Positions 48,926 to 59,886 of a stretch of 64,000 nucleotides of DNA are shown here, one piece after another (within the stretch, counting starts at the first letter, position 1; the number at the start of each line of letters is the position of its first letter). Position numbers and translations under genes: made by a program. This stretch comes from Pholiota molesta (taxonomy: Eukaryota > Basidiomycota > Agaricomycetes > Agaricales > Strophariaceae). The notes under the pieces are model-generated. The model ran no database searches and was not told where the DNA came from. It saw nothing but the letters and a program-made list of their open reading frames with translations. The stretch lies in assembly GCA_014925825.1 (NCBI GenBank), contig JACGCK010000056.1, forward strand, positions 186,001 to 250,000, read 5' to 3'.

Positions 48926-50170
48926 TCATGAAAAATTAATGCCTCTATATGTCGTAAGCTGTGACTTCATGCGAGCGGCCTGAAGAGGCGTATAATTGTT
49001 CATGCAGGAATCATTTGCATAGTCCATGTAATTATCTAAGTAGAGGCTCCATAAGTCAACAAGCTTGTATGTGCTAGCAGAGAGAGAACTCACGGAATGG
49101 ATCAGTTCCGGGGCCCGAACATGTGTCGCGAGATTGAGGGCATCCGCTAGCGGGACTGGCTTCTGCAGGCGTGTCCGAAACATAATCTCCGTCACCCGAG
49201 CATCCACCCTAACCAGATACCCGGCCACTCAGTTATCGCATCAATATGGGGTGAAAATCTGGTACTTACCTGGAATGTGTGATAGAGACCGTGCCAATGT
49301 CCCGACTCATGGGTCAGCGTGCGCCCGAGGTTGTATGGTGCTGTTCTGCCCCCGTGGAGAGTGCTATAGAGGATGACGACACCGTCGTCTGCCATGTTGC
49401 CTGCAACTGTAATTGGGAAGGTAGAATAACCAAGCAGCCCGGCGAATGAGCCTGTGAAGCTAACGGGGTGTTGTCAACCTGGGAAGCAAACCAGGTATGT
49501 GAGAAAATCTGGATACCTGACAGTATATACGTTGAGATCTCCGGCACCACCCTTTCGAAGGGCTTGCTTCATTGCAGTGTTCTGAGAACTATGTATGGGT
49601 GGATTATGAGTTAAAAAAGCGACAATTCAGTCTAGAAAAAATCTTACGTTCCGGGTCCACAGTTTGTGAACCAATCGTCATTAGCCGTCGTCGTGACGCT
49701 CTTCAGATTGAAAGAAATCCCCGTGGATGCATAATCCGAATTGATGACTTGGATTTGATTGTGAACATCAGTGAGCCTGACGATTAAGAGTGAGTTTTTA
49801 TGAGAGAATGTCAGTGTTGCGCATATCAATCATATCGATAGACTTACGAGAGTTGACCAGCACCTGTGCTTGAGGTGATGATGTGGAAGTAGACCTGAAT
49901 GACGGCTGAGGAGCCTGTAGATTCAATTCCATCTGCATTTGGGACGGAGTCAACTTTGAATTGCCGTTCATATTCCGCCAGGGTGCTGGGGTCGCTCTCT
50001 GTGCCACATGTTCTTGGATCGAAAGGTCAACATCCGCAACGCGCAAATTGAGGGACCACAATATGGACCTACCTCGAAAGCTTGTCTGAGACTTCTAAAA
50101 ATGGCGTCCATGGAACGGCCAGCGCAGAGAGGATGCCGGTAAGCACAACGAATGCAATTGGGAAGAGCAT
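48926..50170 (-). CDS. Secreted M43 (pappalysin-like) metalloprotease
   Basis: Starts at ATG 50170 with a signal peptide ([20 protein letters not shown]). Then [31 protein letters not shown] and [15 protein letters not shown] lead to the catalytic region: [72 protein letters not shown] matches the zinc-binding HExxHxxGxxH of metzincins. After an intron come [18 protein letters not shown] and the Met-turn region [20 protein letters not shown], ending FS-TGA at 48926. This is the fungal M43B family of secreted proteases. The gene has several introns (about 49860-49795, 49680-49580 and others). Likely extracellular nutrient or effector protease; substrate unknown. Confidence 0.88.
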
Positions 50171-50785
50171 GATAGCGAAAGATGCACGAATTAACGAGAA
50201 AGAAAAGCAAGTTGCCCAGGTATTGGGTATTGGGATCTATGCGTATTCGGACCAGCGAGCAAGACGTAGAATCGATTCAGAATACACCAGTACTTATACA
50301 CAGCGCAGACCGCATTGAAAAGAGAATGTCTCGGTCGTGTCTATTGGAATCGAGGCTACTTCATGGATCGACAAATCAGTTCACAGAGAAATGACGTGGA
50401 CTGTGAGCCTCGTAGAGTAAGAGTTCATAAAGGCAGGGAACCCTCTGCGAGTGTCCTCGTGGAATCGTCTCCAAATCGTCTCTTCCATACTTTGTGTTGC
50501 CGTTATTATTAGGACGAGAGATTTAGTTGTTGAAGTTTAAGCAAGTATCTGGCATGCGATTGACCATCGAGAGATCAAGACATTTTTCTTAGATGAATCA
50601 ATGATGGTGGTAAGAAGGCAACACTGTAGTCGCCAGGAGCAGCAAGTACAAGTTCGGCCTTGCCCGAGTCTTTAAATAGATCTGCTACCGTCGCTTGAAT
50701 CAGCTTGCTCTTGGCTTGCTCCAGGCTTGTTCTGTCATATTTTCTTCGCTCAGAGTTTCCAAGGGTTGAGTCTGTCTAGGGCTCC
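50171..50785. other. Divergent intergenic region
   Basis: 615 bp between the starts of the M43 protease and the PA-like gene, both secreted products. No clear motif beyond AT-rich patches. Confidence 0.4.
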
Positions 50786-51871
50786 ATGGCTATTGTTCCC
50801 TCGCGATATCTTTTGCTCTGGGTGTCACTGGTCCAATTTATTGCATTCCTCACTGGCGCCTACGGTTTTATTCCTGCTTTCCCAACAAATAACACAGCAG
50901 CGTTGGTTTCTGACGTTTACAATGCCACGAATGCCACGGATGCCTCTGTTTTGAGCGCTCGATGGTTTGCTCCCGGGTCTGTTCTCTCTCCTCTGGTTAA
51001 ACTCCCTGATCTCACTTACGAATATCTCGCAGGTCATTCAATACCAGTATATCTTACTCTGTGGCCGGAAGCAACAGTTCAGGCATAAGCACGGTCCGTG
51101 TCATATTCTTCCTCTTAGATTGATGTCGAGCTCTGCGCTTATAATATTCCTGACTTGAAGGGTGTTCTGGTTCATTTCTCAGAAAAGAATGTTAATCAAA
51201 CAACGCCGGCAAGTAGGTTTTTAAATATTTTATCGTCTCGGAATCTATATTCAACAACACATAGCTACAACGCCATGGATAGCCTTCGTATCTTGCGATT
51301 TTAATTCTACTGCAGGATCTCAAATGGACGACATATTTGATCTGGCACATTCGAAGGGTGCAATTTCTGCCGTAAATACTAGTGTGAACCTCTCAATTTT
51401 CATTTCATCTGACGAAGCTTCTAGGTGCTGTATACGGTTTACTCCGTCGCGTGCATATTGAATCCAGAATATCTGGCTTCGTCTAAATATCCTCACCCCA
51501 TCGATGTTTTCTCCACGCAAGGATTAGCCTCATCTCGATTGCTCGAATCGCTATTCAGCCAACTACCAATCGCCGGTCAGCTTGACCACACAACCCTGCT
51601 CACGTACGACTCCCTACAACTCAATAATTCTGCCAACGACATTGAGCAATCAATCAAAGCTGGTGGTCCGTTGTCACCTGGATATCTCTTGACCACATTA
51701 GAGGCTCGGAATGGCACGTCCAACAATATGTCCACAGTAAATGTCACTCAGCCTGCTGGGAGTAACTCGACCAAAGTGGACTCTAGCGAGGGAACTTCTG
51801 TTTATGAGGGTCAAGGGACTCGCATGTTAGCTGGGTTGCTACTAGGATTCCTTGTAATATACACTTTTTGA
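50786..51871 (+). CDS. Secreted or surface-anchored protein with PA-like domain
   Basis: Starts with a signal peptide (LLLWVSLVQFIAFLTGAYG) and ends GTRMLAGLLLGFLVIYTF, a C-terminal hydrophobic segment fitting a GPI signal or membrane anchor. Between lie about four short exons rich in Asn-x-Ser/Thr sites (YNATNATDAS, NGTSNNMSTVNVT). The core ATTPWIAFVSCDFNSTAGS, DDIFDLAHSKGAISAVLYTVYS, then VFSTQGLASSRLLESLF resembles a protease-associated (PA) domain. In PA domains IALV..G.C.F is followed by a helix and a GA.aaiiy strand. PA domains occur in vacuolar-sorting receptors, proteases and transmembrane RING ligases, but no protease or RING follows here. Exon limits between 51010 and 51430 are approximate. 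Confidence 0.6.
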
Positions 51872-52053
51872 ACGCGAACACGAACTTTGAACTTTTGCAC
51901 ATTTGGGTTCAATTTGGGTTATGATTTGGTTATGATGATGGGAGAACAAGCACAATGATGGCGACGAGGGCGGGAAGCGATTACATAATGCAGCGTGGTT
52001 CAGATGCACGAGGTTGTTTTGAACAAGTTGGCGCTGGTCTCCGCACCGACGAC

Positions 52054-54485
52054 ATGGACGTTGCAAGTGCCAGCCTTCTCAACTCTTGTATCGTAATGCT
52101 GAACCAATTCTAGGATGCTGTACAACCTACGCGAAACTCGCCTTTTATCAACTTTTTCGATATCTCGAACAACTTTCCATGGCAAGAACCACGCCCAGAG
52201 CAAATCCGCCAACGGCGAGCGTTGATGCACGATACCCTTCTTTTCGACGTTCTGTTAATGTCTGGAGGTGTTATCGAGCCGTACCTGTATTATCCACCTG
52301 ATGACCCGCAGTCTCTGCAAACACTACTGGACATCATCGAGTCTTCTACCTACGACACACTGAAGAAGGACTGCCTTGTTTATTACTTATTGAAGTGGCA
52401 CCAAGACGGTCGCGAACGTAACTTTCAACAGCAGCGGTGTATACCTCCCCAATTTGCCGCGCTTTCGGACGCGTATTGGCATCTTGACACGGGCATAAAT
52501 GTACCGGTATGTCTCCGTCAACCTTTAATGCGATCCTTATTGAATTGCACACAATAGAGAGCAGTGGCCATCCTTTCCGACGCGCGAATAAACAGAGACT
52601 ATGCATCCAAAATCATTCACGCCATTTCCCTGTCGCCTAATTCGGAACCTCTTATTCGAAGATACGTCCAAACGGCAAAGCCACTTCTCATTGAGCCTCT
52701 CGACATTGAATGCTACGCGTTGGCTTTGGCGGAGTCGAGTATCTTGGAGGCGTGGCAATTCTCGCGGACGTTCAACGAAGCAGATTCCATGCGGGCTCGG
52801 TTGTTCAAAAAGATAGTTGAATGGACGGTTACCCGTATGAACAATCTATTAAATATCATTTTTCTTTGCTGACCGTCTTCTTAGCCAACCCCCGACCAAT
52901 TGCTCTCTCGCAACTAATTACACTCCCGCTTTCCACTTTCGAGGAAGATGTCTTCAACAACTTCGTCCAAAAACCACCATCTTCCATCAAATTCTCGGCG
53001 GTAGCCATTCTGCAGGACCTAATATGTGTTCGCCTTATCCAAGGCGGCCGGTACAGTGAAGCCATCAAATTGGATCACCAATTCACGTCCATAACATCAC
53101 CCAAAAACCTTCCACTGACGAAAGACCGTTCAAAAATGGTCCACGATGTCTATACCGCCCTACCATCCATCGAACGCTCCATGATCGACTCCGAACTCGA
53201 CCCTACCACAGTTCAGCCAGCGCCTCTCGTGCCAAAGCCTCCTTCCCCAGCCCGCAGACCCGCTCCACCCCAAGAGGAACCAGGAGACATTTCTCTATCG
53301 CAATCCTGGGAGGACGTGCACATGCCCGACCTGCAGGCGACCCAAGCGACGCCCTTGCGCGACGTGCGGGTGCCTACTGCCACTCCCAAACTCGGCGCCG
53401 CTTTGCCGTCGACCGCTACCCCAGGCGGCGCTCCCATCCTGCCCATCAACTTCAGTGGTATCGCCAGCACCAGCAAGGCGACGCCGCGCAAGAGCCTGCC
53501 GCTGTCTGCCTTGCCTCTGACGTCATCCGTGGCGAAAGCACGGCCGTCGCTGAGCGGGGTCGGGCAGCGGATGGCGCTTGGCGGCAGTCCTGCTGTCTCC
53601 TCTCCAGCGAGCGGTGTGAGAATGCCAGCGCTCGGCACGCCGACGTTCACCCCGGCGAGTCGCCAGCAGAACGCGTTCTACAAGCCCCCGCCGCAGAAAA
53701 CGAATGGGGTGAAGCGTGCGTTTGAAGAAGAGGTTAGCCATAGTCCGGAACGCCCGGATGCGGTTGTGCAGGATATGGACGTGGATATGGAAGTTCAGAT
53801 TGAAGAGGAAGAGGTTTTCGTTCGGGACAAGCAAAAGGGTGCCGAGGCCGAAAAAGAAAAGGAGAAACTTAATGGACGTGGACGGAGGCGCGGGAGGATC
53901 AGCGCTGCGACTGAGGAACCGGAAGAGGAAGAAGAGAACGTCCTTCAGTATTCCGTTTTCGGGACTAGCAAAGAACCCGAAGCATCACCGCCCTCCTTGC
54001 GCAGGAAGGCCGCCAAAAAGAAGGCCCCGCCAGGTTCATTCGCGGTCTCGGAGGACGAAGACGCCATGGACGAGGACCACGATGGGCGCCAACCGCGCAA
54101 GACTACAAGAACGCGCAAATCCACCAGTCGTGCGGATGTCGAGGAACCACAGGCGAAGCCTCCCGCGAAGAAGGCCCGCCAGATCAAGGAGAAGGATCTG
54201 AGCCGGAGTATACCCGGTGGCTTTGGGGATGAGGAGCCGGAGCAGGAGGAAGAGGACCAGGTTGCGCCGCTGCGCGCCCCGTCGCCGCCACGGAGAGGCG
54301 CGCGTAAACTCCGTGCGTCTCTGTCCGTCGAGTCCTCGGTGGACGAGACGGAAGGGGTCAAGACGAGACGGCGCTCGTCGAGGCTGACGACAAATGGGAG
54401 TGTCCATGGGGGCTCGCCTGAACCTCCGTCTGCGCCAAAAACTAGGAAGACAGCGACGAGGACGGCGAAGAAAAAGAAGAACTAG
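52054..54485 (+). CDS. ELYS-domain nuclear protein (nucleoporin/chromatin-associated)
   Basis: The probable start is MD at 52054, with an intron (GTTGCA...CTAG) before DAVQPTRNSPFINFFDISNN. The ELYS-like domain follows: ALMHDTLLFDVLLMSGGVIEP, LYYPPDDPQSLQTLLDII, TLKKDCLVYYLL, CIPPQFAALSDAYWHLDTG, AVAILSDARINRDYASKIIHAI, YVQTAKPLL. A good donor at GTATGA (near 52836) joins VEWTVTP to NPRPIALSQLITLPLSTFEE and VRLIQGGRYSEAIKLDHQF. The second half (53200-54485) is long and disordered: Ser/Pro/Thr- then Glu/Arg/Lys-rich, with GRGRRRGRIS resembling an AT-hook and a final run of Lys. ELYS and fission-yeast Ely5 belong to the Nup107-160 nuclear pore complex; animal ELYS also binds chromatin through AT-hooks. 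The exact start is uncertain. Confidence 0.8.
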
Positions 54486-56242
54486 GGTGTCACGGCGTGA
54501 GGTTGGGTGGACTGTTGAGTTGTCAGGTGGTTTAGAAGGGTCAAGGGATGACTGGATACATCTATATGTCTGAGTGATATCGTGTTTTCTTCCATAGTCC
54601 TATTGACTAATTATCAGGCATAATGGATCTATTTCTCTTGGTAAACTTGATTGTGAATTATGCCGAATGCTGCTTCTTCCTGTCGTCCAATACTCGATTA
54701 TAGGTGAGTAAGATCTCGTTGCTGGACTTGTCAGGTAGGCTGGATGCTAATTTGTTGCGTTCAGATTTATCTGCGTGCCCCGGTCTTTCAATTTATGTTC
54801 CACTGAAGGATTCCTACAAAATTCTACAATGTCTTTTTCTTTTAAGTTACACGCTCGTGAGGAGATTCATGTAACATTCCTGATCAACGACTGCGATGTT
54901 CGATGGAAGAAAACAATAGCATCCAAGAATGGTGTTACGATTGTTCAAGGCATTTCGTCGTTCGATGGCTAACAGCGATTATGGACCATGCTTGGCGTTC
55001 ATTAAGTTTCCTCATTACCTTTGAATTTGTAGCTGACGGCTTCAAATAAGCATCATTTACCGATCCACAGGAGAGCGCTTACTACACTTATTTTTCTTCA
55101 ACGTTTCGCTATCAGCAGCATCAGTTTTAAACCTCGTAAAGGATTACTTGAGGGTTTTCTATGGTGTTTGGCATAATCTTTCTCTCGGTACGCCACGTCA
55201 CCATTTAATTCTGGAGTGTACGTACTTTTTATCTTCTCATATTAATTTGAGACCCGTGCTAATAGCAAGTTCTGCAGAGAGTGAACATTCCCAAATCTAT
55301 CGCTTTCGCTACATCGGCTTGAACCAGGGAGTTTCCCAAAGGCTGGGGACTGCCTGCAGCAAGTCACCCGTCTGGATCGAACTGCGATATCTCCAAGTCT
55401 TTCGGATCTCAGAGTTTAGTGATAGTTCTGACCCTCTGTGGCAAATGGTGCACATCTCTATCTATCTCTATGCTGCAACTCTACCTGCCTTACTCAGTAT
55501 CTAATCTCCTTTTAGGGCAGGAGATCCCGCTATTTATAGCCCTCAATTTAACGCTCAAGGTCCTACAGACAAATGCGTGCGTTTATTTCCTTCCTGATCT
55601 TATCTCGATTGTCAGGTTATGTTAATCACATATCTTTAAATTATCAAGACAATGTCATAGGATCTGGGGATAGATACAACGAAACATACTCCGAGATTAA
55701 GACGTACATCCGGGCATATTTCAGTGCCGACCCAAATGCGGTGATTTCGTACTGACATTGTCCACGACTGGCGCTTCTGCTGTGCAGACAGAATAGAACA
55801 GAATGCGGTTAACACGACTCCGGCGGGATCAAGAGCTCGATGCATAGGCCTCTTCTTGGACGGCCGCCATGCTTCTGACGTGACGGAGCCTTGATAATGT
55901 GGGTGTTTTGATCTTCGTGCGGTAGGTTTCCGGTAAATTCATAAATATTTGTTCTCACCTCGCAATCCTAGAAGTCGAGTGATCAGACATGGGCAATGAT
56001 GAGCTTATGAACCGGTTCCTGGACAATCTCAAAGAGGAAGAGAAGACCAGCAGCAATGACAGTTAACGGGATAAAGATTTGGTTATAAATATCATACTCT
56101 TCAACGATATTTTATGGCCCTGACAGGTGGGAGATTCGATATAAAAGCGCCTCTCGAGCTCGCCCTTACAATCCTCAGAGTCGCTCCCGATACTCCTCTA
56201 CCACTCCAAAGCCACCTTACAGAGTACCACTAGTTGCCCATC
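54486..56242. other. Spacer with no supported gene, plus promoter of the SYGSSN gene
   Basis: Scattered plus-strand open pieces (54830-54970, 55148-55504) match no family I know. A TATA-like box is annotated separately near the right end. Confidence 0.35.
56140..56147 (+). promoter_or_regulatory. TATA box of the SYGSSN-repeat gene
   Basis: TATAAAAG lies 96 bp before the ATG at 56243 and is followed by a C-rich leader (CCTCTACCACTCC). This suggests a strong, regulated promoter with transcription starting near 56170. Confidence 0.5.
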
Positions 56243-56893
56243 ATGTCCTACAACAACGACAACGGCACCTGTGGCTTCGACCAAGATGATTCTAACTCCT
56301 ATGGGTCTTCCAACAACCGTTCGTCCAACTCTGAGTCCGGCTACGGCAGCTATGGCTCGAACAACAACTCTGGCTCGAATAATGACAACAACTATGGCTC
56401 GTCTAACAATGATAACTATGGCTCGAACAACAACAACAACAGTTCGAACACCTACGGCTCCTCGAACGACGACTCATATGGTTCTTCCAACACCTATGGA
56501 TCCCCGAACAACAACAATGACTCTTATGGATCAAACAACAAAGGATCGGGTCAAACTGATTATTCTTACGGATCCTCGAACGGCAACAGCAACAACAATG
56601 ACAGCGGCTATGGATCTTCCACGAACGATTCGTACGGTTCGTCGGACAATAACAACACCAATTCTTCCAACACCTCCAGCGGTGGTAGTGGCGATTATGT
56701 CGATAAAGGTGTCAAATATGCTGATGCTGCTTCGAGAACTGGCTACAATGTCGTGAGTTGGCTTCAGGTTTGTGTAGCTTCTGACATGACCAATCTAATG
56801 AGTTTTCGTTTCATGTAGGATTCGAAAACCGCTGATCTCATCGGTGCAAAAATAGAGGAAGGTCTGAGGCAGTTCGGAGGCCGAAATATTTAG
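56243..56893 (+). CDS. Disordered SYGSSN-repeat protein
   Basis: Two exons, the second from 56819 after an intron with GTGAGT donor, stop TAG at 56891-56893. The first 145 residues are almost only Ser, Asn, Gly, Tyr and Asp, built from loose copies of YGSSN(N/D)xx (NNYGSSNNDNYGSNN, NTYGSSNDDSYGSSN, ...). Tyrosines are spaced about 8-10 apart. The C-terminus differs: a short amphipathic, charged part (DYVDKGVKYADAASRTGYNV, then DSKTADLIGAKIEEGLRQFG). No signal peptide. Composition matches prion-like/phase-separating domains or stress-hydrophilin-like proteins; I recognise no named family. An upstream ATG at 56234 would add three residues. The TATA box and A/C-rich leader suggest high or inducible expression. 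Confidence 0.75.
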
Positions 56894-59886
56894 GACGCTA
56901 TGTTGTTGAAAAAAAACTGATGTACCTGTTATTTCAAACGTGTTGCAAAGGCGACTATGCAGGAGGCATCTTTTGGTAGTATATTGGGATCAAGTGAGAT
57001 CGAACGGGATGTTCGGAATGGATAATACTGTATACCTTCTTGCCAATGGCCAGTCCGGTTCATGACCTCACAATGTAATGATTGTACGAAGTCAGCAGTA
57101 TTTGCCTAAGCGTCTATAAGATTAGGAGGCTAGCTAGTGGCATTACATGAAAGAATTTGAAAGAATCACCCTAAATCGATCTGGGGCGCTATATTCAGCT
57201 CCTTTAAGTACAGTTGAGCTGGGTTTATGTTAATTCTCTGCTTTTGAGTCGCTACTTACCCAATGGCATCCTCAAATCTTTGTCTGTATCGCTGTCTACC
57301 AAAGGGAGCCCTTTGGCCCCTAGGGTTCTATAAGACCAATGGATTATTGAACGTGTCTACCGTCAGACGCCTTCCAAAATTGAGATACTTAGTTAAGATC
57401 ATTGTCGCAATTGTTAAATTTTGGATGACTGAAGTAGTGGGAGAATCAGATTTTTGAATAACTTGTCACCCTGTATTTTTTGCCACTCATCCTGCACTCT
57501 TCTCTTTTCTTCTTGGATTACAATCGTTACATGGACGCGATTATTGAATCACTGTGGCAGTGGCAGGAACAACCGATCGTCACGTCACGTGCTTTTGAGA
57601 AGCGCGTTGTCATGCAGAGCGTGACACGAAGCTTCGAGTTGAGTCGAAGACTCGAAGTCAAGAGTTGGTCAAGAGTCGAGAGTTGGAAACCTGGAAAATC
57701 TTCTGCACTAAACAACCTTCATCTGCGAACGTTTGTGAGAGGTTTTGGAAAGGTGAGAATAATCTGCGGCGCGAAGCTTCCTGCCGTTCATTAGTATCAT
57801 TACCCGTTTGATGAACCTAAGTATGGTCTTAGGTCTATCACTCTTGGCCTCTTGTTTGAAAGCTCCCGCCAACATGGCCAGGCTGTGTATCAATGCTGCT
57901 GCTCCCTCACCTTGATATGACTTTGGTGGTATAGAAAATCAATTCGATATTCTATTGGTGTTTCAAGGCTAATAAAAACTTGAACACCGTGTTTCTGTCG
58001 TGACTTATCAGTTCAAACTTTGTCCTCTCAAAGTACAGAAAGTCAAGCTGCCTACCTGGTGGCGCACTTGTAGGTAGCCATAAGTTTCGGGAGATTAATG
58101 CCTAAGCATCGAAATACGTTAGCTGCCACAAAGCTGCCAACCGAAACATCATTTGGTGTACATACCAATCATCTTGGAAGGAGTTACGGATGAAAGACAA
58201 CAATCTCAAAAGCCGCATGCCATTGAACCTTCAACTCAAAACTTGTTATGCGAATAACATGCGAATAAATACGAGTAATATGCGAAATTGACAAGAGGCG
58301 GAGGCGAGGAGTTCGTTGCATATCGCTGCGCAGCCTGTACATGGAGTCGAAGCGGTGGAGAGAAACCTGTCGTGGGTTTGTTGGACTGAACTAATCCTTT
58401 TTCGTCATATTTACTTCACATTGACACAGAGTGTAGAGCTTCAAATATCGTCGGTAATTCGGTAGCTTTTTTGCCATTTGGACGCGTATTGAATTCTGCC
58501 GCTGTTTGGCCGCAGTGATACGGAATCATTGTTCGAAGTTCTGTGGTTTGTTCTCTTCTCGCAATGTAAGTGAATTAATAAAGTTTATCGGCCTTTACTC
58601 TCTCCTTGACGTTGACAGAGTGAATGTTTGCTAAGTTTGAGCGTCAGTATTAATAGCGCCCAATGTGATCAAGCGATTGTGATTGCAATTTAAATCATTA
58701 TTTGGTCATGATTGGCATAGCTCCGAAAGGGCGTTGCCGGTGCCCGAGATCAGACAGCGTTGGGCAAGTCGCCTCGAATCGCTCATACATTGATCCATGC
58801 TACGGTCTACCCAAGGTCTACCCATATAATTCTTTCCTGCTTGTGACTTGTCTTACGCGATTTTATTCTTCGACAACCTCGGCTCGCGGCTTGCTTCACT
58901 GCTTACCTTCGGTGTACCTATATTTTGATCATGCTGCGAATTCTAAGGTCCCAGGTCTGCAAAGCCACTGATCTTCTCACTCGCCGACGGCCGTAGTGTT
59001 CTCCTTTATGGCTCTTTAGCTTTGACCGGATGTCTCTGCTGTAAGTTTCAACTTTGGTCTTGTCGTCACCTGACAATGGTGAGAGAGACAGCTCAAAATA
59101 TGAGTTTCCACCATCACTGTCAGTCCAACTCCATCTCGCGATTCCGCTCCTGCGATAACACCTGTATCCTAATCCGGAAACTTGTCAACGATCCTACTAT
59201 AGAACTTCCCCCACAGTTCGATACTCATATGGCAAGCCTTCAAAAATATCTTCGCCGATGCTTGTGCTGACAAGCGTTCTCCGGGAGTTCATGTTTTCCT
59301 GTGGCTGATTTTGGGAATATTACTGCCCACAAGCACTTCGATTATTATAATTCCCAGCTGCAAGTTCAGACCTGGTCAGACCCGCGTTCACAACTCCGAG
59401 TCAAAAGGACCCCACGGTTCCTGGGACCTGCAAGGTCACCATTCTTTGCAATGCTTTTGGACGTGAGCGATGATTATTGGAGTCTTGGAGAATATGCCTT
59501 GCGGAATATCCAAATTTAGGCGAGACAATTTGGAGACTCTTGGAGGTTTCCACGAAAAGGGAAATGGCAGCTCTCGACACAGGTTCATTAAGAACAACGG
59601 CAGTAGATCTCTCCGATTTCGATCTGTCGATAACGTCTTCCGATGCATCTCACTATATTCATCATGTCAATGCACCCAACCAAATCTTAATTTCAAAGGT
59701 ATAAATGAGCGACATTTTTATTATCCTCCCCAGCTTACTAGCTTACCAGCTTCTTGCATACTCCTCTCCTCTCTCTCTCTTGAGACTCGCACGTTTTTTT
59801 CTACACATCCAACCACCACCAAGCGTCTAGTACGTTCACTTCGCGTCTAACTAGAATTCGGCGTACTGACCAAGTCGTTCAGTATA
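56894..59886. other. Gene-poor spacer and CVNH promoter
   Basis: Three kilobases with no recognised coding sequence. A 57600-57690 patch repeats GAGTC/GAAGACTCGAAG-like words. Near the right end TATAAAT at 59700-59706 precedes a CT-rich leader (59755-59785), fitting the promoter and 5' UTR of the CVNH gene. Confidence 0.4.
59700..59706 (+). promoter_or_regulatory. TATA-like box of the CVNH gene
   Basis: TATAAAT about 187 bp before the ATG at 59887. It is followed at 59755-59785 by a CTCTCT-rich stretch, the usual fungal arrangement around strong start sites. Confidence 0.45.
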
